From: Cervus elaphus
Lineage: Eukaryota > Chordata > Mammalia > Artiodactyla > Cervidae
Direction: 5' to 3'
Assembly (NCBI RefSeq): GCF_910594005.1
Contig: NC_057848.1
Coordinates: forward strand, 135,790,155-135,854,154
DNA length: 64,000 bases
Under the pieces are notes generated by a model, which was not told the origin of the DNA, did no database searches, and saw only the letters and a program-made list of their open reading frames with translations. This document shows positions 55,830 to 64,000 of this stretch, in pieces (positions within the stretch are counted from its first letter, which is position 1; each line of letters starts with the position of its first letter). The position numbers and the translations under genes are program-made.

Positions 55830-56335
55830 AAAATATGAAAAGACAATGAAAAGATACGGAGGATAGGATGGAAAAAATTCCCAAATGCAACTAATAGGAG
55901 TTTTAGAAGGAAGAACAGAGAGAAAGTTGAAGAAGCAATATTCAATGACATAATAGCTAGGAACTTTCCAGAATTGATAAAAGATGGATTCAGAATGTAT
56001 AATAAATCCTCAGCAAAATAAAGTAAAACTGAGCCACATTATCATAAAATTCTAAAGAGAAAGAGAGCATCTTAAAAGCAATCAAGAGGCGAGACAGATT
56101 ACCTACTAAGAAAGAATATCAAGACTGGCAGCAGATTTCTCACCAGCAGCAATAAAAACTAGAAGACAATGGAATAATATCTTCAAAATGGTGAGTGAAA
56201 ACAGTATCTAGAATTCCATACTCTGTTAAATTATCATTATTATTAATATTTCTTGGCAGTAGCAATTTTACTGTCAGACAAACCAGAATTCAAGGCTATA
56301 GACATTGCAATACAAAAGGGGATAGTTTATACTGG
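55830..56335 (+). repeat. Old L1 (L1M/HAL1-like) fragment
   Basis: 'caatattcaatgacataata', 'gctaggaactttccagaatt', 'cttaaaagcaatcaagaggc', 'gcagatttctcaccagcagc', 'aataaaaactagaagacaat', 'ctgtcagacaaaccagaatt' follow the internal coding region of old L1 or HAL1. No open frame survives. Confidence 0.65.
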
Positions 56336-56394
56336 GAAAAGGAATAATAGTTCCAGATTATGTAACAATGATGAACATAGATTTTTTTTATTCA

Positions 56395-56525
56395 TGTAGC
56401 AAAATGTATGAAGAAATGCATACAATATTCCAGGCATTGTTCTAGGTTTGAGGGATACAGTAGAGACCAAAACAGACAGAAATACTTATCTTCTTTAGAA
56501 TTTACATTCCATGCAATTATCAACG
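56395..56525. repeat. L2-like 3'-end fragment
   Basis: 'attccaggcattgttctagg', 'tttgagggatacagtagaga', 'ccaaaacagacagaaatact' match the L2 3' end. Confidence 0.6.
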
Positions 56526-57530
56526 TAACCTCAAGCATTTAAAGCAACAGTGAGCAGAACTGAAAAAAAAAAATAGAGAAACCAGGAAGTGTAGCTGGAG
56601 AGTTTAAGTTTTTTCTCTCTGAAAACGGATAAATAATGAAGACAAAAATAAATAAAGCTATTGAAGATTTGAAGCACACAATTAAACACTTTAACTAATG
56701 CATATGAATAGAATTTAGCACTCAACAAACAGATTACACACTCTTTTTGAGCACACATAGCACATTTACAAAATGTAACATACCAAAAAGGCAACCTAAA
56801 TAAATTCCAAAGCCATGACATCAGCCCAGAGACTTCTCTATGAGAACTTTCAGCTGGCAAAGCAGGACAAGACTGAGCGACTTTTTGACTCTTGTCTGCA
56901 ATAGTCTGCTTCATCTAAACCCTCCCCAAATCAAAACAGCAATAACTGTGGCCTATAGCAATGAACTGGACTGTCCCTATTTTTCCAAATAGGAGTATCT
57001 TCTGTTGGCAGGGTTTGCCCCAGGCTCTCTTCAGCTCTGTTGTTATGCTTGTTCTGAGTTTCTTTTCAGGAGAAACAAAATGGTGCCTAGCCAAGAAAGA
57101 GAAGCTTTGCTCCCCTGATCCCTGAGTAGAACTTCTGCCCCTTCCTGGCTCTCATATTGGCTGCTTGGGGTGACAGGAGTGGTCATGGCAGCAGTGAGGG
57201 CTCTCCTTTGCCTTGAGCTGGACCCTCCCACTTGAGAACAAGATCACTGGATTTGTGAGTTGCTTCAGTCAAAGACCGCCTCTCAACTGCCAGGCCTTAG
57301 GAAGAAATTCTGCCATCAGCTACCAGAACTTCCCCAACAGAAATTCAAAGCTGTCAAGCCAGTGCATCTCAACTTTTGTTAGCAGGGATGCTGCCTTCAG
57401 AAAGCCTTCCTAGGTTTGGCAACTTCTTCAAGTGTCCACATCAAAATTCATCCTTGTTGACAAATATTTTTCCAACTAGGCAGAATTATTGATCTAAAAT
57501 GTATCCCCCCCATTTTCTTTGTTTCTTTTT
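56526..57530. other. Unique DNA, no confident feature
   Basis: An A-rich start (56565-56660). No gene or repeat recognised. Confidence 0.4.
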
Positions 57531-57720
57531 TGAAAAGTGCTTTATTGAGGTATGCTCGACACAGAGAAAACTGTGAATATTTAATATATGCAACTTGATG
57601 TGTTTGGAGGTAAATACACATGTGTGAGAATATCACCACCACCAATGCCATAAACATATCCATCACCTCTAAGTTTCCTTCCACCCACTTTTTTTCCCTT
57701 TTGTGGTAAGAGCACTTAAG
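57531..57720 (-). repeat. L1M 3'-UTR fragment
   Basis: 'tttattgaggtatgctcgac', 'tttggaggtaaatacacatg', 'acatatccatcacctctaag' match the antisense 3' UTR of old L1. Confidence 0.75.
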
Positions 57721-57784
57721 ATCTATAGTCTTAGCATATTTTTAAGTATACAACACAATATCGCTAATCATAGGCCCTAGGTTC

Positions 57785-58205
57785 TCTGCTTTTCTTTATT
57801 TTGAAAAAAAATTTTGTTATAGTTGATTTGCAATGTTGTGTTAGTTTCAGGTGTATAGCACAGTGATTCAGTTATACATACATAAATATATATATTTATA
57901 TATATATATATATCCTTTTTCAGACTCTTCCTTTATAGGTTATTACAAAATATTGAATATAGTTCCCTGTGCTATACAGTTGGTCCTTGTTGATTATCTA
58001 TTTATATATAGTAGAGTATACATGTCAATGTCAAACTCCTGATTTATCCCCCCTCCTTTGGTAACCTTAATTTTTTTTTTTCGATATCTGTGAGTTTGTT
58101 TCCGTCTTGTAAATAAGTTCATTTGTCTCATTTTTAAAAAATTAAATTCCACATATGAGTGATATCATGATATTTGTCTTCCTCTGTCTGACTTACTTCA
58201 TCTCA
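57785..58205 (-). repeat. Older artiodactyl L1 3' part
   Basis: 'gttatagttgatttgcaatg', 'cagtgattcagttatacata', (TA)n at 57876-57913, 'tatagttccctgtgctatac', 'ttccacatatgagtgatatc' match the antisense of the L1 seen forward at 23887-24370. Confidence 0.8.
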
Positions 58206-58439
58206 GCTTTTCTTTAATTACAGTGGTTCTCTACATCCCCACTCCCTAGACCTTCTTGGGACAGATATTTTCAGAACCAGGTCTGAGCAGTTCTTTTTCA
58301 TTCACTCAATTTTAATTTAAAAAATGTCACAAATATATACTCACTTAAAAAAATTCAAAAGTGTCCCCCCACATCAGTAAAAAAAGAAAAAAAAGTCTAA
58401 ACTAAAGCCAAGGCAGACACACAGAACTTGCAAAATCTA

Positions 58440-58990
58440 CAGGATGATCTCTGTACTTATTCCCGGATAGCAACCTTTCAGACATAATTCTCAACTCTCA
58501 CCCACATATTTAAAAAATAAATGAGTCTTTTGATTGGCATTTGGAGTATTGGAACCTGAACCCCGGCTTTATTTTTAAAGCCCATTCCCATTTGTATTCA
58601 CAGGCGAGCTTTGCTCTCTGGCTCTGTCCGTGCCTTTTGACATTTAGGTGTTACCCGAGGTAATAAGTGGCCCACATTTTAGTCTCTGAAGTGGAGATGG
58701 GATACCTCCAATCTGCTCCCACCTTGTCCTGGGTTACCACTCAAGGGTTTTTGCACGTACAGCTCTGTATTTAATGGTATGTAGTAGTTAATTTGGTTTC
58801 ACGTTTGAAAATGCCTGTAAAAATGGTCGGTTGCTACAGAAGCTTTGTGCGAGCTTTCTTGTAAGAATGTACTTCGGTGAATGCGTCCATTCCCACAGCT
58901 GCTGTGTTATTACCTGTGGCCAAGGCAACTGCATTTGTGACCCCCATCCTCCATTGCAGACCCTCCGGGTGGACATAGGCAAAAATTTTC
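58440..58990. promoter_or_regulatory. Candidate conserved enhancer
   Basis: Repeat-free, retains CpGs in AT-balanced DNA and carries GCCCATTCCCATTTGTATTC, GAGGTAATAAGTGG (about 58656), GTAGTTAATTTGG (about 58784), 'TTACCTGTGG' and 'GCATTTGTGACC'. A frame on each strand (about 64 codons) has no domain. Enhancer identity is inferred from composition. Confidence 0.4.
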
Positions 58991-59019
58991 AGGGCCAATT
59001 TCCATGTAATTCTCTCCCC

Positions 59020-59480
59020 TTCTAATTTTTATTTTGAAAAATGTCAAACCTTCAGAAAAATAGAAAGAATAATACAATGAGCACCTGTATACTGTACTAC
59101 CCTCTATCTTGACTCATTAATTATTATTTTGCTATATTTGTTCTCCTATCGATCTACATACCTATCTTTTACCCCCTATCATCTGAAAGTAATTTAAAGG
59201 CATAGTGCCACTTCATCTCTAAATATTTCAGCCCCTCTTTCCTAAGAACAAGGGCATTCTTCTATATAACCACAAGACAATTTTTAACACCCAAGGAATG
59301 AATACTGATACAAACATATTATCTAATATATAGTCCATATGCACATTTTGTCAATAGTCCCTCTACTGTACTTTGTATCATATTCTTTTTTTTGATCCAG
59401 AATCCAATCTAGGATCAATATTGCATTTAGTCGTCATGTCTCTTTAGCTTCCTTTCATCTATTTCTCCAAGGAAGCTGGT
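59020..59480. repeat. Old L1M-like fragment
   Basis: 'agaacaagggcattcttcta', 'tataaccacaagacaatttt', 'agtccatatgcacattttgt', 'ttgatccagaatccaatcta' and 'gtcatgtctctttagcttcc' match a phrase series common in old L1 3' regions. Orientation uncertain. Confidence 0.55.
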
Positions 59481-59855
59481 TGCTTTTGATGGGGAAAATG
59501 GTATTTAGAAACCAAGGGCAAGGTGGGCTCAGTCTGAGTGATGCCTTTTAAACTGCGATGTGAATTGGCTGTGGAGGAGACAGTGGCAACTTCCACTCAA
59601 TCAGAACTGGCTCATGCCTTGCTGTCCCACCATCTGCCAGCTCAGGAGGGCATCCTGGGAGTCCCTGATGACGGCTGTGATAGTTGAGTTAGGAGTCTGA
59701 CCGACAGGGATCAGAACCCCCCACTTCCACCCCAGAAGTGTATGTAAAATCATTCCACCCGTTTTCTCATCGTTAGAATGAAAAGTCATTGGACTAATTT
59801 CACCGAGTTGGGGAAGAGATTAAACAAGGCAACATGGCAAAATCCTCTGCGTGTT
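59481..59855. other. Unique DNA, no feature seen
   Basis: No recognised gene or repeat. Confidence 0.4.
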
Positions 59856-60115
59856 CTCACTCAGCATGGATTTCCGGAGCATGTGTTTCACTGTGCTACA
59901 CACTGGAGATAAAATGGTGAATACAACTAGTGCACAAACCTGGTTCTTACCAGGTTTACCATTTAGTTCAGGAGACCCCCACAATGGCTGTCCTGTTCAG
60001 GTTACAATTCTCCAGATGGAGCCACAGACCCTCTGTCTTATTTATTTTGGTATCCTCAAGGCCTAGCACAGTGCCTGGGAACACAGTAGGAGCTTAACAT
60101 ATGCTAGTTGGACTC
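59856..60115. repeat. L2/MIR-like fragments
   Basis: 'ctacacactggagataaaat' and, at about 60040-60110, 'aggcctagcacagtgcctgg' with 'acagtaggagcttaacatat' match L2 and MIR 3' ends. Confidence 0.5.
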
Positions 60116-60804
60116 TTTTGGAACTGACTTTAGAACCAGCCAACTCTGGGGATTTCTTGGACCCTTAATAGCATTCTAAAACTGAGTCCTTGGCAGGTGA
60201 AATCTGTAATGGATCTCTTTTGATGAGTGGTGGGGCTTATGGGGATTGAAAAGATATCCACCGGAGATTTTCAAAGAAACCACAAGTATAATCCCAGGTT
60301 CTGTTAATCAGTCAACTGGCAAATATTTTCCAAGGGCCTACTGTGTTCAAGACACTGTCGAATTAGAAATGTAGAGAAGTGTAAGACTCAATTCCAATCC
60401 TCAAATGCTTAGTAAGCACATATAGGACATAGTGGCCCTCCAGAACAGAGAACTCTCCACGAGAGATGTCAGTGTGGGGCCAAGGTGACTCTCAACTTGC
60501 CAAACAGGGGAAAGGAATTACTTGTGGTATTGCTGGGTCTTAGATAAGTGGAGATGAAGAAGGATGGTAGTGCAGGTCACGGGGACCATCTGAGCACAGG
60601 TATGGAGCTGGAACTATAACTAGGTCCAGTTGGGTTGGAATAAAATAATCATTGGGTTGTGCTTCTTGCCGTGTTCAGAAAAGGGTACTGGTCACTAGGA
60701 TGAAGCCTGGGCAGCAAACTCTAGAACATCAAATCCTTGACTATCACTAAGTTTACAAAGGGATGAATCATCAAAGACAAAGAAGGTGATGAAGACTGGA
60801 GACT
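60116..60804. other. Unique DNA with an L2-like trace
   Basis: A weak L2-like phrase, 'gggcctactgtgttcaagac', at about 60336. Otherwise no gene or repeat recognised. Confidence 0.35.
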
Positions 60805-60872
60805 CATCCTTTTACCTGTGCGACCTTAGGCAAGTTATTTAACCTTTGTGAAACTCAGCTTCCTCTCATGTT
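60805..60872 (+). repeat. MIR fragment cut by a SINE
   Basis: 'gcgaccttaggcaagttatt', 'taacctttgtgaaactcagc' and 'ttcctctcatgtta' match MIR. The element stops at the BovA. Confidence 0.7.
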
Positions 60873-61098
60873 AAGTATGTGTGCTCAGTCACTTCAGTCG
60901 TGTCTGACTTTTTGCAACCCTGTGGACTGTAGCCCGCCAGGCTCCTCTGTCCTTGGGATTCTCCAGGCAAGAATACTGGAGTGGGTTACCATGCCCTCCT
61001 CCTCCAGGGGATCTTCCTGACCCAGGGATTGAACCTGAGTCTCCTGTGGCTCCTGCACTGCAGGCAGATTCTTTACTGCTGAGCCAGCAGAGAAGTCT
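60873..61098 (-). repeat. Bov-tA SINE
   Basis: Reverse BovA from 'gtgtgctcagtcacttcagt' to 'actgctgagccagcagagaa'. It interrupts a MIR. Confidence 0.92.
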
Positions 61099-61379
61099 CT
61101 TGGTAGGGGCTAAGTCTACCTGAGAAGCTGCAGGGTGGTTTAAGAGACATAATACCTGGGAGAGTACCCGACTTAGAGAATATGGAATACATGTTGGGCA
61201 GAATTATTCCCCCTTCCAAACTCTCCAAAGGCCTCAGTCCATCTAATTAGAGATGCTGGAGTCGAGGGGCCTCGCCCAGCTTCTCGTCCACACCCCTCAC
61301 TTCCCTAGGAGGTTGCCGAGCTCGGCCAGGACTAGACCTAGGGCTTCGTCACCAGCGGCTCCTCTGTGCCTGAGAGCAG

Positions 61380-61690
61380 ATGGTAAGGAGAGCAGACAAA
61401 GCCAGGCAGGAGAAGCAGCAACTTGCTCTTGAGCAGGCTGGCAGCCCCCCTCTCCCCTCCCAGCCTCACCCTGGGCTGGGAGCGCGTGCTGGGAAGAGGA
61501 TTAAATCAATGCCAATTCACATCTCTCCAGAAGCTGGCTCCCTGATCCGAACTAATAAGCAAATCATTAGAGAATTAGGGCTGGGGAGGGCTCGACGCAG
61601 CGCTCCTTAACTCCAGGCTGTAAGACAAGCGTAAAAGCCCCAGCCCCCTTCCTTAGCGACCTCAAACTGCTCACATCGAGATCTTGTGTG
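61380..61690. promoter_or_regulatory. Candidate conserved enhancer (cluster part 1)
   Basis: Repeat-free, CpG-retaining block with GAGGATTAAATCAATG (about 61496), CCAATTCAC, CTAATAAGCAAATCATTAG (about 61552) and GAATTAGGG. The series of TAAT/ATTA and AAATCA cores resembles homeodomain/PBX targets. Inference. Confidence 0.4.
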
Positions 61691-62034
61691 TGAAAGCACC
61701 AATCAAGCTCTCCCTCTGCTCCAACCTGGCCAAACCCGATGCTCTGGGGACCACCGAGAACAGCCAGCACCTTCCTTTTGCTCTGAATGCGGGTTACCAG
61801 ACCCTGTGCCGCAAAACCGCCCCTCTCCCACCAGGCCGCGAAGCTCCTGTTCTCCGCTGTCTCTGGGCCTCCAGATCTTCAGGGCCGGGCCCGCTAAGAT
61901 GTGTTCCCCCCTCCCCCGCCCAGGGCACAAACTTGGCCCCCTTGCTTATTTCCCGGCGAAAGCCCATTATCTCTCATTTACATCTAAACTAGCTTTTCAT
62001 ACTATTTTAAAGACTGCTCCTCCCCTTCTGTAAT
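61691..62034. other. GC-rich unique DNA
   Basis: C-rich with moderate CpG. Frames on both strands have no known domain. Lies between two candidate enhancers. Confidence 0.35.
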
Positions 62035-62470
62035 CTCCCTGCGAATGAATTAAAAGTTGATTCTTGAAACGCACAAATCTTGGGGGCAGTTTCTTTTTCC
62101 TTCTTATTTAAATCATATGCTGTTTTGGACTAACCCTTTTATTTCCTCCCAATTATGATTTCTGGTGTGTTTTCCAGAGCTTTACAACATGGCATCTGAT
62201 TATACACAAAGCTTCAGAATAAAGCCCTGTTTTTCCCTTCATTAACGACACAAAGGATGGCTGTGTGATCCACACAGCACTTTGTGATTTAATGCAGCTT
62301 TAGAGTCTAAATCGCACCCGGCTTGGGCAAAGCAGATTTGGGAGTGAATCAACGCATTTTCTTGCTGCCAGGAGCTCCCTTGCAGATTCCAGCAAATTCT
62401 TTCACCACACGGAATTAGCATTTGATTAAGCTCTGCAGACACGTTCAAACTTTTACCACGGAGAGCCGGC
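62035..62470. promoter_or_regulatory. Candidate conserved enhancer (cluster part 2)
   Basis: The most enhancer-like block in the window: repeat-free, with AATGAATTAAAAGTTGATTC (about 62044), CCCAATTATGATTTC (about 62148), CATTAACGAC, GTGATTTAATGCAGC (about 62284), GAGTGAATCAACGC and GGAATTAGCATTTGATTAAG (about 62411), with isolated retained CpGs. Conservation needs an alignment. Confidence 0.45.
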
Positions 62471-62689
62471 AGGGCCGCGGTAATCTCCTGAGAGGGGGAG
62501 GCACCCAGAGCCACCGCTGCTACTTCCCCACTCCTGCCCCTGCCCCCAACGGGTGCACTCGGCAAAAAGTCGTGGGAGTGGTGGGTGATGGATGGCAGAT
62601 GGGGGGGTGGTGCCAGAAAATGTGAGGGCTCCAAGGGAGCGGGGTGGGGGGCTGATAGGAAGGAACATCAGATGCGTACTTGGGTCGCA

Positions 62690-63240
62690 ACTCCCTTTCT
62701 GCCCCAAACTGGCACCAGAAAGGCTCCCTCAGCCAGAGGGCTCACCATGAAGGCACTTTGCCTTTATTATGATGCAGGGTATTGTGATCTTGCACCCGAA
62801 CCCAGCCTGGCCCCCGTTCCGAGGGAGGGAGAAGGTCTTTCCAGGTACCGTCCCCAGCCCTGCGGTCTTGTCCGTGGGGTTTGGTACCCCCTTCCCCCAC
62901 CCCCACCCCTCGAGCCACCTCCATCCAGACAACCGCATGATTCACTTCCAGGAGAGCTGCGAGTTACGCCTCCCAACAGCCCAGGTTTAAAATCTCGTCC
63001 GTTTCCATTATGCAAATGCAACAAGCGGAAGTTTATCAAACTGGGGCTTTGTACCTAGAAAGGGGGCTTGCCAGCATGGGGGGGTGTGCCCATAAAGGCT
63101 TTATTGCCACAACTTTGGGGTGATTGCTTCACTCGCAAATGCCAGGAGCACGATTGAATTATGCAGGTCTTCCCAAACAGGTGGCCATAAAAACTTTACA
63201 GCCTCCCACACCATCACATATTTTGTTTATGCCTCTTAGA
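62690..63240. promoter_or_regulatory. Candidate conserved enhancer (cluster part 3)
   Basis: Contains a perfect octamer, ATGCAAAT (63010-63017), an adjacent ETS-like CGGAAGT (about 63025), GATTGAATTATGCAGG (about 63152) and CAGGTGGCC, all in repeat-free DNA. Confidence 0.4.
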
Positions 63241-63289
63241 TGTCTTATTTTGTTAGAGTTTTTTTTTTTTTTTCCTTTTGGACCCTTCT

Positions 63290-63303
63290 GTTACTATGGA
63301 AAC
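63290..63303. promoter_or_regulatory. RFX X-box-like site
   Basis: GTTACTATGGAAAC fits the two-half-site RFX X-box (GTNRCC plus RGYAAC type) with a 2-base spacer, one or two bases off the palindromic ideal. It follows a poly(T) run (63259-63273). RFX binding is inferred. Confidence 0.45.
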
Positions 63304-64000
63304 GAGAGTTGGTGGAGGTGGTTCCAGGATACCTGTTAAGGGAAATACAAGGTAAGTCAGTTATCTTTGGGGTGCTTCAATTTAACTTGTTTGAAGAAAT
63401 AACCATGGTTCTGGGAGGAGGGGAGCCAATTAGCTCTGTAACATCACAACCATTGCAGAATCCCACAGCATCTCTGGAGGGAAGGAAAGGAACATGTGGA
63501 AAGAAACCCATTTTACAGATGGTGAAACAGAGGTATCAAAGGCACCTTTCTGGCAGGAGAGTAGCAAGTCGACCACATGGGAAGAGAAGAAAAAGAGCCA
63601 AAAGAGTGCATCTTCTGGGTGCCTGTTTGTCCGTGGTCCTCCCAGAGCTTCATAAACCAAAGTTAATGGCTTGTTTTTGGTAATCTGAAGTCAGGCTGCA
63701 GGGACTCTACTGGCCAAAGTGTCACTGGACAAAGCAGTTTTTTTCTGTTGCTGGCCACCGCTGGGCCAGGAGATGGAGGTTCTTCTACTTATAGTGCGAG
63801 GCTTGTGGATGGTACGGCTGGGGAAGTGGGTTGCACAGCCCCTTCTGAGTGTGGTGTGGAAGACAGGTCCAGCCAGCAGGGAGCAGGACTAAAGGCTCAG
63901 ATAGTCCAGATTCCAGGGATTCCAGATGCCCTTTCAGTTTCAGGAGTGAGAGGAGACCTCTGAGGTGGATCTCCGGGTTCCTGTTGCCAATGAGAAGAGG
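63304..64000. other. Unique DNA to window end
   Basis: No repeat or supported gene. A 147-codon frame (63240-63683) begins in the poly(T)-derived Phe run and has no known domain. A GGTAAGT splice-donor-like site occurs near 63351 but has no exon support. Confidence 0.35.

Noticed and set aside
63240..63683. 147-codon frame starting near a Phe run, with a GGTAAGT donor-like site
   Set aside because: The start lies at a poly(T) tract, no domain is seen and no matching acceptor or exon structure was found.

Overview
This is vertebrate nuclear DNA from a ruminant, most likely a bovid (cattle, sheep, goat or a relative). The reason is the repeat content: many Bov-tA/BovA2 tRNA-Glu-derived SINEs, four or more BovB (RTE) LINE copies, L1_BT-like 3' ends and older artiodactyl CHR/ART2-like SINEs, over a background of mammalian-wide MIR, L2, L1M, MaLR (MLT1/MST) and hAT-Charlie relics. 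Family names come from remembered consensus sequences; no RepeatMasker run was possible.

No complete protein-coding gene can be supported. The open frames are either fragments of retrotransposon proteins (BovB reverse transcriptase, L1 ORF2 C-terminus) or chance frames in GC-rich or repeat DNA. There are no prokaryotic features, CRISPR arrays, operons or recognisable RNA genes. The one gene-like landmark is a CpG island of about 0.8 kb (about 32310-33140), with GC boxes, an inverted CCAAT-containing stretch, a (CGG)n tract and, near its 3' side, a candidate short coding start (Met-Glu-Met-Asn-Pro) running straight into a consensus-like splice donor at 32931. It may be a first exon or alternative promoter of a plus-strand gene whose other exons lie outside the window. 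The gene cannot be named from what is visible.

Layout. 1-1 kb: AT-motif-rich unique DNA, probably regulatory. 1.4-6.4 kb: old SINE/LTR relics and a strong candidate enhancer at 4.04-4.45 kb. 6.9-12.5 kb: a retrotransposon cluster, with an L1 3' end broken by a BovA2 and a BovB, a second BovB carrying a poly(T)/duplication insertion, an ART2-like SINE and an inverted BovB. 12.5-22 kb: MIR, SINEs, MaLR and hAT relics around unique DNA with conserved-looking blocks. 22.9-24.6 kb: nested L1s in opposite orientations plus a BovA2. 25-32 kb: MIR, L1M, MLT1 and SINE insertions. 32.3-33.1 kb: the CpG island. 33-46 kb: mostly unique DNA with scattered Bov-tA insertions and a palindrome-bearing candidate enhancer at 39.5-39.9 kb. 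46.6-47.2 kb: a third dated BovB. 50-61 kb: MaLR, SINE, L1 and L2 relics. 61.4-63.3 kb: a dense run of conserved-looking non-repeat DNA with octamer, homeodomain and RFX-type motifs.

Taken together (inference), the window looks like the regulatory landscape of a developmental gene: a CpG-island promoter in repeat-interrupted but gene-poor sequence, flanked by non-repeat blocks rich in homeodomain, POU, CRE and RFX-like sites. I did not find a convincing new biological system. The most distinctive observation is an apparent poly(A)-only retrotransposition scar inside a BovB element.
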